A program made the position numbers and the translations under genes. From Lineus longissimus (lineage: Eukaryota; Nemertea; Pilidiophora; Heteronemertea; Lineidae), in assembly GCF_910592395.1 (NCBI RefSeq), contig NC_088316.1, positions 5,458,001 through 5,522,000 on the forward strand: 64,000 nucleotides of DNA, read 5' to 3'. Under the pieces are notes generated by a model that was not told where the DNA came from, did not search any database, and saw nothing but the letters and a program-made list of their open reading frames with translations. Shown in pieces: positions 30,872-42,401 of this stretch. Position 1 is the stretch's first letter. Each line of letters begins with the position of its first letter.

Positions 30872-32660
30872 GAGTTCCTCAGAAAGTGACCTCTACACAT
30901 ATAGACGCCTGCAACTTCAACTGACCAAGCAAAGTGGACAACTCTATTCAGATTGTATCTTCTTGTGCACTGTAAAAGTTGGGTCCAGACTGTGGGGTGT
31001 TTTTTTAATACTGTATAGGCCTACATGTAGGTCAGCATACCATGAAAATATGTTAAAATCATAATGATAATGACAATATTTAAGACATCCTCCAGCAACA
31101 TGTCCTGTGTATTTATGTCCAAAAAGTGTTTAAGATGCACCTCTGCTGCATAACCACAACATTATTTAATACAATTTGCTGTTCATGTATGACTCCTCAG
31201 TCTGACAACTCGTAGAGTGGAGTTTTAGTCGATGACCATCGGAGATCACTACACCCTTAGCTCAATGTGAGGGCTTGGGCAAAACCAAGGCTTCCACTCC
31301 AACATATTCACCTCGTACAGAGTTTGATTTTTACATGTCTCAGTCATTGCCATGTTTCTAAACTTTTCATTAAGGCCTGCTTCTAATTACAATAGAACAT
31401 CTTGGCTTGCTTATAGAGTGAGGTTGGGTGATGACCTTACCATGACATTCCAGCATGGGCATGAGCTTGGGGCAACCTATCATACCCCTCAGTTGGATAT
31501 TTTCACACTTGAATTAAATGAAATTAAAGTAGACAGTGTTTCTTAAACACTTCATCAAGATGATAACTTGAAAAAAACATGCAAGCAGGCTTGTCTATCT
31601 GACTTCAGTGTCATACTAGCAAAACAGGATACCACATTTTTTAAATCCCTTTTTCAATTTCAATTTACAAAACCGACACAACTCTGTCAACCTTATTTTA
31701 CTGGTTTTGGTGGGTGTGTTTCACACAGCCCTATTACCAATAAAAATTGGCCTTTTGTAATGCTTGTACAATGGCCCTTCAACTGGAATACACAGCATCA
31801 GATATTTAGCTGGATAGCATCTTCACAGTATACTTAGCCAGTTTAAAGAGGAAATATAGAATTGAGAGTGCAGCCAAATAAACAAGAGAAAATACATCAA
31901 CTTTTGGCTCTGTGAAAATTTCACGGTCTACAGTCATCATTATCATGTATGAATGTCACAAACTATTATCACTTTAACCAAAAGTGAAGCTATTTCTTAT
32001 TATCAAAATTTGCAATTAGTGCAAACCCTTTCAGAAAATTAACACAGCGATGTCACTTTTCATTTTCATCAAACTTTTATGATATCTCTGTCATCTTTTG
32101 ACTTTGACTATAAAATGATGTTGATTTTTGATCAAATGCTGTAAAAAGTAGTGATCTCTGATCAATAATCTCCATCGACATGTCAGATGATTTGATGAAG
32201 AACAATGAATGTATTGATGTGGGATCCAAGCCTAAATGGGCTGAATCACAGGTCTAGCTACCATCATAACTCAACAGGCCTAATTAGTAGGGCCTACAAA
32301 GGCAATTGGAATGATCATGTTAGAAAAAACAGTAATGAAGTATATTAATCTGTTTATGTTGTGATTGATTAAGAATGGGTTAATTGGTGTTTTTGATTTA
32401 CTATTATTCATTGATTGGGCCATCAGCATGTGAATGAAGGGCGAGGTTTAGCTGCCTAGGGTTGGGGTTCCCCAAGCTAGGGATGGTTCCTGTAGGACCA
32501 AGCCAACCAATAAACAGCTCCTAGAAGGGCACAGGGTCAGAGGTATCAACTGACCCTTCCAAGCTGATTAATCTTTGTATCATAAAACAGTGCCAGGAAA
32601 TTTGTCAAAGGTTCAGGAAGGTTTGTGACTTGAAGATCACACAAGCTGTCTTTGACTTTG

Positions 32661-32708
32661 TATAAAACCTCTGAAGGACACCACAGGGGTATCATTGATT
32701 GATTCAAA
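32661..32708 (+). promoter_or_regulatory. Copy 4 core promoter: TATA box and CHR-like site
   Basis: TATAAAA (32,661-32,667), TTCAAA (32,703-32,708), and a CCAAT (32,507-32,511) 150 bp upstream of the TATA box. Transcription would start near 32,690, giving a leader of about 130 nt. Confidence 0.55.
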
Positions 32709-32819
32709 CCCCATTGAAGTGAGACAGGATTTCCCAGCACCTATGAATATTGTCCAGACAGACCGGCAGACACACCGTCTCCAACATCAGACCGAGTATC
32801 TCACATCTTACAAACTACA

Positions 32820-34073
32820 ATGGATTTCTCTTATAAAGTCACGTCTGCAGCGGAAGACACTGTCAGTCATGTGTCACCTGATGGTGAGGACTCCAGGGAC
32901 AGTGGACTTGGCAGTGATGTCCAGTTTGATGACTCCTTCACCTTCTCTGATATCCTTGGACTCAAAGTCGACTCACCGAAAGCAAGTAGTTCTCCTGTTG
33001 ATTTCAAATTGAGGACTCCATATGCAGAGTTATCACGAACCAGCTGTGATACTCCTGTTGGTCGTGCACTTTCCTTTGGATCGCCACAATCAGAGGATGA
33101 TTACGTGTTGAAGGACTTCAGTCTTGAGAATGTTTCTACCAGCAGCTCCAATGCTTCATATGTAACGGGATTGAAGGGACTCAATCTATCGCTATCTGCA
33201 ACTCCCTCATCATCGCCGTCATTTGGACAACGTCTACGGAAATCGCTAGCATCAAAATTCGATGCTGATGAGGATAGTTCATTCACGCTTTGCAAAAGCC
33301 CATCTTTTAACAAACGAAAACTGGCATCTTTGAGCTCACAGTCAAAACGTTGCAAATTTGATACTGATTCGACTGACATTTCAACTTTGAATGAAAGCAT
33401 CTCAATGGACTTCAGTGCTTTGGGACATTCAGACAACGCTCCTAGACTTACGAACGAGCCTCACATCAAATCTGTGTTGAATCGTTGCGCTGATGAGGAC
33501 AATCTCACTGGTGACTTTTCCCAAGCATGCTCACTGCCCTGTGTGAGTGGCAAACATCAAGATCTGAAATACGTCACAGTGGATACCGTAGGACAATTAT
33601 TCGCAGGGGAACATGACGAGTCTGTTGAGTATAAAATCATTGATTGCCGATATCCATACGAATACAAAGGCGGCCATATTGAAAATGCTGAGAACCTGTA
33701 CACCAAGGACGAGATCACAAGTGAATTCGTGGCAAGGTTGCAACGAACAACCGATGTGGAGAAACATCTTGTGCTCATCTTCCATTGCGAGTTTTCATCA
33801 GAACGAGGACCAAAACTCGCACGTTTCTTGAGGAACCAGGATCGTGAAATGAACAAGGACAATTATCCTCATCTTCATTATCCTGAAGTATACGTTATGG
33901 AGGGCGGCTATAAGAATTTTTACGAGCATTGCCTTGAGAAATGTGTGCCGCAGACATACATGCCAATGTTACACAAGGACTTCTCCGATGATTTGAAATT
34001 CTACTGTTCCAAAGCCAAGTCATGTGACAGGAAGAAGTCGAGGAAGCCATTATCCCGCCGCCTTGTTCTCTGA
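32820..34073 (+). CDS. CDC25 phosphatase, copy 4 (intact)
   Basis: Full 417-codon frame with intact catalytic motifs. It belongs to the subfamily with VTGLKGLNLS and NKRKLASLSS (shared with copies 5 and 8). Private changes: KSPSFNKRK where others have KRPSF, and FYCSKAKS in the C-terminal tail where others have FYRSKAKS. The tail after the catalytic core is basic (CDRKKSRKPLSRRLVL) and could aid nuclear import or CDK docking. Confidence 0.92.
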   Translation: MDFSYKVTSAAEDTVSHVSPDGEDSRDSGLGSDVQFDDSFTFSDILGLKVDSPKASSSPVDFKLRTPYAELSRTSCDTPVGRALSFGSPQSEDDYVLKDFSLENVSTSSSNASYVTGLKGLNLSLSATPSSSPSFGQRLRKSLASKFDADEDSSFTLCKSPSFNKRKLASLSSQSKRCKFDTDSTDISTLNESISMDFSALGHSDNAPRLTNEPHIKSVLNRCADEDNLTGDFSQACSLPCVSGKHQDLKYVTVDTVGQLFAGEHDESVEYKIIDCRYPYEYKGGHIENAENLYTKDEITSEFVARLQRTTDVEKHLVLIFHCEFSSERGPKLARFLRNQDREMNKDNYPHLHYPEVYVMEGGYKNFYEHCLEKCVPQTYMPMLHKDFSDDLKFYCSKAKSCDRKKSRKPLSRRLVL

Positions 34074-34605
34074 ACAATGAACAATCCAACTCACGACTCG
34101 AGATTTGAACATAATGGCAATCTTGTTTGTTGGATATTTCTCAAACATGGGCATGTTGTTTATAAGAGACGATATTTGTTGGTGCTATTTACTTAATACA
34201 GACCTCTAAAACACAGTGGTCATTGTATTGTGCTAAACATATCCAGTTGTACATGTAGGCTAATATTTTAGACTGACACTGATCAGCAAAAAAACTAAAT
34301 CAAAATCATCATGTGTAACTGGATATCCCTTGACAATGGGATCTTAGAGTGTGAAAAACATTGGTGCTATAACACAGACTCAGTATTTCAACTGTAGCTT
34401 TAGACTATTGTGCTGAGCCTGATCAAATCAAATCATCATTCAGGCATCATGGCCCAGAATTGGCCTTTGCCTTGCATCATTCGAATAAAATTTACAGATT
34501 TTGTGTCAGGAAAATTTGTTCTGCGGTGCCGATTCAAAGTCCTCAAAGAAGAACTGACAGGCTCACAAAACCTTGATTTCAGCCACATGCAAGCAAAATG
34601 AGTCT

Positions 34606-37017
34606 AAATTTCCCCTGCGAAATGAATTTTACCTTAGGTGGATTTTGTTGGAAATAGCTGGAATTTCCAGCTCTTGGCTGGAATAAGCTGACACTTTGAA
34701 TTTAGAGAGTTTCATCGAAAAGTTATAGCTGGCAAAAGCTGACAAAAACTGGAACTTTATCCATGGGGTGGAAATTCTTGGCATTTTCTGGAACTTTACT
34801 TTTCGTAAAAGTTCCAGCGCTGGAAATCTCTGTCACTTTACTATGAGATTGTCAGAGCTGGAATTAGCTGGAAATTTCAAATTCGATGTTTCTGACAATT
34901 GTTGGAAAAAGCTGGCATTTGCTGGCATTATGCAAATTGCTATTATGTTATGCAATTCTATCATGTGGTCTTATCACCTGACCTATCCCATGATGCATTA
35001 CACCTCAGACAGGAACTGGTAGGTTTGAATTTTCAAGTCAAACAAAGAAATCATGTGGGAGCTCTACTTATTTCTTGATTTTTACCCCAAATTCGATATC
35101 AAGATATCCAAAGTTTACACAAATTGAAATGGAACACATAAGGATTCAAATGAATGCAAAAAGGGTAATCTGGACAGGCCTTGAGGTTGTTTTTTTAGCA
35201 TATGAAGAAGCCTGAATCAGTGTATGTGCTGTAAGCCTGTATTATTGTATGCATGATCGTAGACCCGGACGGTATCATAACTGTAAGATTTTGCATGGGA
35301 GATGTCCACAGCTCATGACTCATGTAAGTGATGGAGTCAATCAACAGTCGGCTTGCTCCATCATTCTTTTCAAGGTCGTGCAGTGATGTTATTTGGACAT
35401 CCATTTTGGACGTCAGTCCCCGTCTGTAACCCTGCCCTCCAGACATCAAAGTGACAGAGTGTGCTATGTGTGGTTAACATCATGTTGATGTCACGGTATC
35501 CAGTTAAAACGGCACCTCTTTTTTATTTGGCTCACCTTGTGAGCCTATGCGATGATGTGGCGTCCATCGTCGGTGGCGGCCGTATTGTTAGCGCGGCACG
35601 TTTCGTAAAGTCTGGACTTAAAATTGGTATAGGCCTACATATGTTCCATGGGCCCTGGGGCAATTCACACCAATCTGGTCAATCCATGATCCTCAAACTT
35701 ACGAGCCTAATATTACAATGTGAATACTTTGCACTATCTATATTATTAAACGAGAGGCAAAATTTTCCTGTCAGTGATTGTCAATGACGTCATCGTATCA
35801 ACTCACAATTAGCTATGATGTAAATGACGTGCTGTCTCCAGGATGGGCATTGAGCCCTGACGACGCCAGTCGGCATTGACGAGCACTCCAACCCAGGTCA
35901 TGTGGCAACTTAAACCATCTGCAATGGGGAAGTGTCCGCCTGGCAGAGGTGTCTGCAAGGAGCCTCAGTGAAGCAATAATCTTACGTTTTATATGATAGG
36001 GCCTCTTATGCTCGTGTAAGTCCATGGTCAACACACACCAAGAATGATATTTACATTATAACAGTGTGACAAGATTGTGTCAGAAAACTAAGGGATTAGG
36101 TCAGTGGCATATGCTCAAAACTTGATAATGCCACAGCAATCATGTTTGCAAGTGACATAAATCACTTGTTTGCATAGATAATTTCAGGTGCCCGCAACAA
36201 GAACTGGTCATCCTAGCAACCTCTGTTGGAAGCAAAATCAACCTGCAACCTTTAATCATATTTCTGTGTGACAGAAATTGCTTGTTTGCAGTTATAATTG
36301 CAGATGCCATCAAAATTGAATTAGAATTGGAAATCGCACGGCCTGGGATCAAGCAAAATCAACATGCAATCATGTTTGCATGTGAAAAATTGCCTGTCTG
36401 TGGTGATAATCGCAGGTGCGTGTGACAAGATTGCAATCAGCAAAGTCAAAACTAAGCGATTATTGGTTTTACTCCACGACAAGAGATCTTCTTGTTGCAT
36501 ATCACAACGGTTCTAATCATAGTCACTGTTGAGTGACAAAAAACGCCTGTTTATTAGTGTGCAGTGCTCTGATCGATTCAAACGTAGAGCAGGTCACATA
36601 CTCAATATTAAATTTCCAGCTAATGTCAACTAATGCCAGCTATTTCCAATAAATGACAGCCCTGACATTCCTCGTTGCATGCTGAATTTGTAATTTCCAG
36701 CTAATGTCAACTAATGCCAGTTATTTCCAATAAATGACAGCCCTGACATTGGTAATCAGCTGGAAGGCCTGGGTCAAGATTTTTCCACCTAATTCCAGCT
36801 CTGGAAATTTAAAGGTTCCAGCTAATGCCAGGTTATGCCAGCTTTTTCCAGAGCTGGCATTTTCTGGCACTGCCATTTACCAAAATACCGCCAAACTCCA
36901 GCCCTGACATTTTCTGGAATTTCCAGCTAATTCCAGCCTCCTGGCAAGGAAAAATAGTTTGGAATTAGGTGGAAATTGCCGGCTTTTGCCGACAATTTCC
37001 AGTCGAATTTCACAGGG
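34606..37017. mobile_element. 2.4-kb insertion with inverted ends and subterminal motif clusters
   Basis: Interrupts unit 4 between gcaagcaaaatgagtct and ctgtaaatatg, which are almost adjacent in the other units. Near its ends are ccctgcgaaat (34,613) and atttcacaggg (to 37,017), an 11-bp inverted repeat with one mismatch. The left 400 bp is dense in agctgg/ctggaa words and the right 450 bp in their inverse ccagct/ttccag, like transposase-binding subterminal repeats. A 58-bp direct repeat occurs at 36,611 and 36,692. No transposase frame is present, so it is non-autonomous. No target duplication is clear. Confidence 0.75.
36138..36480 (+). repeat. Diverged 115-bp tandem repeat inside the 2.4-kb insertion
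   Basis: Three copies begin with aatcatgttt-like phrases at 36,138, 36,254 and 36,368, each followed by a gtgac.aaattgcttgtttgc-like stretch and gcaggtgc. Confidence 0.5.
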
Positions 37018-37167
37018 CTGTAAATATGTAAATATGTAAATTTGAAAACAATGTCAATTTATGTAAATATTATTTATAAATACAAAATAAAAATAAAAAC
37101 AAAATACATTTCTTAATCCAAGTTATTTAAAGGTGAGGTAACACATTTTATGTTGGCTGTCACAAAA

Positions 37168-37755
37168 TTAACTCTTTCACTGCCAGCCCTATTTTAAAGT
37201 TATTCCCCCATCTTGCCAGCTTTTTTGTCCTTTTTTACCACTTTTTTGTGGCAGGAGCTAGGGCCCTCTTTGGCGCCCTCGGCCACGTGCAGCTTGATTC
37301 CCACCTGCAGCAGGCTGCGCCCCCTGCCCACCATCACCTGAGTCATTGTTACTACTACTTAGATCACTAGACTTGTGAAATTTGCTTGACAGCAAATTTG
37401 ATGGTCTCCACATGGAAAGGGAAAGTTCAGTGAAGAGGTCAAGGGTGGAAAGGTGGGACGATTTCAAAGTCATCGAAATGATCCGAATTTTGAAAATCGT
37501 TTTGCGATATTCCATGGATCAAGTTGAGTTTGATGGAACTGGGGTGATTGATTTTCGGTATATTCAGCAGTTTCGCTGGACTACCTCCATAAATGTGGAC
37601 ATGGCGCGAGGTTTAAATCAATGTAGAATCAATAGTTTGGTTAACTTTTTGATGAGTAGATGGAAACACTGAAATAACGTTTTAAAACCTTATTGGCAAT
37701 TTAGCGACCTATTTTCAAAAACGTTTTAAAACGTTATTGGCAGTGAAAGAGTTAA
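37168..37755. mobile_element. TTAA-flanked miniature element, type B (unit 4)
   Basis: Same termini and GC-rich core as type A. The middle differs: instead of the 96-codon type A frame it has a segment with a plus-strand 96-codon frame (MLDSKFDGLHMERESS start). This type also occurs in units 5 and 8. 588 bp including both TTAA. Confidence 0.72.
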
Positions 37756-39719
37756 TGACTTCAAAGTTTGCATTGATAAATGACCTCACCATTAATGACA
37801 GTCTCCATCACCATGTGCTGGTGAAATGACATCCCGAGGAAATCAGAGGTTAACATTTGCTCATTTGCCTGTGAGGGGAAATGTCTCAGGGGTTTGTAGC
37901 AGGGCCAGAGAGAGGCAAACATTAACCCCCCCCCCCCAAGTTCCTCAGAAAGTGACCTCTACACATATAGACGCCTGCAACTTCAACTGACCAAGCAAAG
38001 TGGACAACTCTATTCAGATTGTATCTTCTTGTGCACTGTAAAAGTTGGGTCCAGACTGTGGGGTGTTTTTTTAATACTGTATAGGCCTACATGTAGGTCA
38101 GCATACCATGAAAATATGTTAAAATCATAATGATAATGACAATATTTAAGACGTCCTCCAGCAACATGTCCTGTGTATTTATGTCCAGAAAGTGTTTAAG
38201 ATGCACCTCTGCTGCATAACCACAACATTATTTAATACAATTTGCTGTTCATGTATGACTCCTCAGTCTGACAACTCGAAGAGTGGAGTTTTAGTCGATG
38301 ACCATCGGAGATCACTACACCCTTAGCTCAATGTGAGGGCTTGGGCAAAACCAAGGCTTCCACTCCAACATATTCACCTCGTACAGAGTTTGATTTTTAC
38401 ATGTCTCAGTCATTGCCATGTTTCTAAACTTTTCATTAAGGCCTGCTTCTAATTACAATAGAACATCTTGGCTTGCTTATAGAGTGAGGTTGGGTGATGA
38501 CCTTACCATGACATTCCAGCATGGGCATGAGCTTGGGGCAACCTATCATACCCCTCAGTTAGATATTTTCACACTTGAATTAAATGAAATTAAAGTAGAC
38601 AGTGTTTCTTAAACACTTCATCAAGATGATAACTTGAAAAAAACATGCAAGCAGGCTTGTCTATCTGACTTCAGTGTCATACTAGCAAAACAGGATACCA
38701 CATTTTTAAATCCCTTTTTCAATTTCAATTTACAAAACCGACACAACTCTGTCAACCTTATTTTACTGGTTTTGGTGGGTGTGTTTCACACAGCCCTATT
38801 ACCAATAAAAATAGGCCTTTTGTAATGCGTGTTCAGTGGCCCTTCAACTGGAATACACAGCATCACTGCTGGATAGCATCTTCACAGTATACTTAGCCAG
38901 TTTAAAGAGGAAATATAGAATTGAGAGTGCAACCAAATAAACAAGAGAAAATACATCAACTTTTGGCTCTGTGAAAATTTCACGGTCTACAGTCATCATT
39001 ATCATGTATGAATGTCACAAACTATTATCACTTTAACCAAAAGTGAAGCATTTTCTTATTATCAAAATTTGCAATTAGTGCAAACCCTTTCAGAAAATTA
39101 ACACAGCGATGTCACTTTTCATTTTCATCACACTTTTATGATATCTCTGTCATCTTTTGACTCTGACTATAAAATGCTGTTGATTTTTGATCAAATGCTG
39201 TAAAAAATAGTGATCTCTGATCAATAATCTCCATCGACATGTCAGATGATTTGATGAAGAACAATGAATGTATTGATGTGGGATCCAAGCCCAAATGGGC
39301 TGAATCACAGGTCTAGCTACCATCACAACTCAACAGGCCTAATTAGTAGGGCCTAAAAAGGCAATTGGAATGATCATGTTAGAAAAAACAGTAATGAAGT
39401 ATATTAATCTGTTTATGTTGTGATTGATTAAGAATGGGTTAATTGGTGTTTTTGATTTACTATTATTCATTGATTGGGCCATCAGCATGTGAATGAAGGG
39501 CGAGGTTTAGCTGCCTGGGGTTGGGGTTCCCCAAGCTAGGGATGGTTCCTGTAGGACCAAGCCAACCAATAAACAGCTCCTAGGAGGGCACAGGGTCAGA
39601 GGCATCAACTGACCCTTCCAAGCTGATTAATCTTTGTATCATAAAACAGTGCCAGGAAATTTGTCAAAGGTTCAGGAAGGTTTGTGACTTGAAGATCACA
39701 CAAGCTGTCTTTGACTTTG

Positions 39720-39767
39720 TATAAAACCTCTGAAGGACACCACAGGGGTATCATTGATTGATTCAAA
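39720..39767 (+). promoter_or_regulatory. Copy 5 core promoter: TATA box and CHR-like site
   Basis: TATAAAA 39,720-39,726 and TTCAAA 39,762-39,767 are intact although the coding frame is broken. Confidence 0.5.
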
Positions 39768-39878
39768 CCCCATTGAAGTGAGACAGGATTTCCCAGCACC
39801 TATAAATATTGTCCAGACAGACCGGCAGACACACCGTCTCCAACATCAGACCGAGCGTCTCACATCTTACAAACTACA

Positions 39879-41131
39879 ATGGATTTCTCTTATAAAGTCA
39901 CGTCTGCAGCGGAAGACACTGTCAGTCATGTGTCACCTGATGGTGAGGACTCCAGGGACAGTGGACTTGGCAGTGATGTCCAGTTTGATGACTCCTTCAC
40001 CTTCTCTGATATCCTTGGACTCAAAGTCGACTCACCGAAAGCAAGTAGTTCTCCTGTTGATTTCAAATTGAGGACTCCGTATGCAGAGTTATCACGAACC
40101 AGCTGTGATACTCCTGTTGGTCGTGCACTTTCCTTTGGATCGCCACAATCAGAGGATGATTACGTGTTGAAGGACTTCAGTCTTGAGAATGTTTCTACCA
40201 GCAGCTCCAATGCTTCATATGTAACGGGATTGAAGGGACTCAATCTATCGCTATCTGCAACTCCCTCATCATCGCCGTCATTTGGACAACGTCTACGGAA
40301 ATCGCTAGCATCAAAATTCGATGCTGATGAGGATAGTTCGTTCACGCTTTGCAAAAGGCCATCTTTTAACAAACGAAAACTGGCATCTTTGAGCTCACAG
40401 TCAAAACGTTGCAAATTTGATACTGATTCGACTGACATTTCAACTTGAATGAAAGCATCTCAATGGACTTCAGTGCTTTGGGACATTCAGACAACGCTCC
40501 TAGACTTACGAACGAGCCTCACATCAAATCTGTGTTGAATCGTTGCGCTGATGAGCACAATCTCACTGGTGACTTTTCCCAAGGATGCTCACTGCCCTGT
40601 GTGAGTGGCAAACATCAAGATCTGAAATACGTCACAGTGGATACCGTAGGACAATTATTCGCAGGGGAACATGACGAGTCTGTTGAGTATAAAATCATTG
40701 ATTGCCGATATCCATACGAATACAAAGGCGGCCATATTGAAAATGCTGAGAACCTGTACACCAAGGACGAGATCACAAGTGAATTCGTGGCAAGGTTGCA
40801 ACGAACAACCGATGTGGAGAAACATCTTGTGCTCATCTTCCATTGCGAGTTTTCATCAGAACGAGGACCAAAACTCGCACGTTTCTTGAGGAACCAGGAT
40901 CGTGAAATGAACAAGGACAATTATCCTCATCTTCATTATCCTGAAGCATATGTTATGGAGGGCGGCTATAAGAATTTTTACGAGCATTGCCTTGAGAAAT
41001 GTGTGCCGCACACTTACATGCCAATGTTACACAAGGACTTCTCCGATGATTTGAAATTCTACCGTTCCAAAGCCAAGTCATGTGACAGGAAGAAGTCGAG
41101 GAAGCCATTATTCCGCCGCCTTGTTCTCTGA
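39879..41131 (+). pseudogene. CDC25 copy 5, 1-bp deletion
   Basis: A single T is missing in the run after acatttcaac (about 40,444), giving an immediate TGA at 40,446-40,448 after 189 codons. The first product would hold only the regulatory region with the degron. The remaining 228-codon frame begins with an ATG at 40,445 and contains the whole catalytic domain, with HCEFSSER intact. Other changes (ADEHNLTG, SQGCSLPC, YPEAYVM, KPLFRRL) suggest loosened constraint. VTGLKGL and NKRKLA mark it as the same subfamily as copies 4 and 8. Confidence 0.88.
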
Positions 41132-41814
41132 ACAATGAACAATTCAACTCACGACTCGAGATTTGAACATAATGGCAATCTTGTTTGTTTGATATTTCTC
41201 AAACATGGGCATGTTGTTTATAAGAGACGATATTTGTTGGTGCTATTTACTTAATACAGACCTCTAAAACACAGTGGTCATTGTATTGTGCTAAACATAT
41301 CCAGTTGTACATGTAGGCTAATATTTTAGACTGACACTGATCAGCAAAAAAACTAAATCAAAATCATCATGTGTAACTGGATATCCCTTGACAATGGGAT
41401 CTTAGAGTGTGAAAAACATTGGTGCTATAACACAGACTCAGTATTTCAACTGTAGCTTTAGACTCTTGTGCTGAGCCTGATCAAATCAAATCATCATTCA
41501 GGCATCATGGCCCAGAATTGGCCTTTGCCTTGCATCATTCGAATAAAATTTACAGATTTTGTATCAGGAAAATTTGTTCTGCGGTGCCGATTCAAAGTCC
41601 TCAAAGAAGAACTGACAGGCTCACAAAACCTTGATTTCAGCCACATGCAAGCAAAATGAGTCTTCTGTAAATATGTAAATATGTAAATTTGAAAACAATG
41701 TCAATTTATGTAAATATTATTTATAAATACAAAATAAAAATAAAAACAAAATACATTTCTTAATCCAAGTTATTTAAAGGTGAGGTAACACATTTTATGT
41801 TGGCTGTCACAAAA

Positions 41815-42401
41815 TTAACTCTTTCACTGCCAGCCCTATTTTAAAGTTATTCCCCCATCTTGCCAGCTTTTTTGTCATTTTTACCACTTTTTTGTGGCAG
41901 GAACTGGGGCCCTCTTTGGCGCCCTCGGCCACGTGCAGCTTGATTCCCACCTGCAGCAGGCTGCGCCCCCTGCCCACCATCACCTGAGTCATTGTTACTA
42001 CTACTTAGATCACTAGACTTGTGAAATTTGCTTGACAGCAAATTTGATGGTCTCCACATGGAAAGGGAAAGTTCAGTGAAGAGGTCAAGGGTGGAAAGGT
42101 GGGACGATTTCAAAGTCATCGAAATGATCCGAATTTTGAAAATTGTTTTGCGATATTCCATGGATCAAGTTGAGTTTGATGGAACTGGGGTGATTGATTT
42201 TCGGTATATTCAGCAGTTTCGCTGGACTACCTCCATAAATGTGGACATGGCGGGAGGTTTAAATCAATGTAGAATCAATAGTTTGGTTAACTTTTTGATG
42301 AGTAGATGGAAACACTGAAATAACGTTTTGAAACGTTATTGGCAATTTAGCGACCTATTTTCAAAAACATTTTAAAACGTTATTGGCAGTGAAAGAGTTA
42401 A
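41815..42401. mobile_element. TTAA-flanked miniature element, type B (unit 5)
   Basis: 587 bp, TTAA at both ends, same internal segment as in units 4 and 8. Confidence 0.72.

Larger units (their letters stand above)
30945..38010 (+). repeat. Tandem unit 4 (7.07 kb, with 2.4-kb insertion)
   Basis: Runs from tattcagattg to ggacaactc and holds CDC25 copy 4, a 2,412-bp insertion and a type B TTAA element. Without the insertion it is 4,654 bp. The segment at about 31,207-31,504 (absent from copy 2's flank) contains a 64-codon frame (MFLNFSLRP start) also open in units 5-9. Confidence 0.85.

Noticed and set aside
32695-33012. 105-codon frame overlapping the CDC25 start (also in copies 5, 6, 7, 9)
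   Set aside because: It opens without an ATG (TTG) near the transcription start and runs through the coding region in another frame. It is a shadow of the gene repeated by duplication.
33557-33862. 101- and 111-codon antisense frames repeated in every CDC25 copy
   Set aside because: They are complementary to the conserved phosphatase frame. Their recurrence comes from duplication, not selection.
34410-34601. 63-codon frame downstream of each CDC25 copy (MLSLIKSNHH start)
   Set aside because: It lies in the presumed 3' UTR, has no family resemblance, and its sharing is explained by the tandem duplication.
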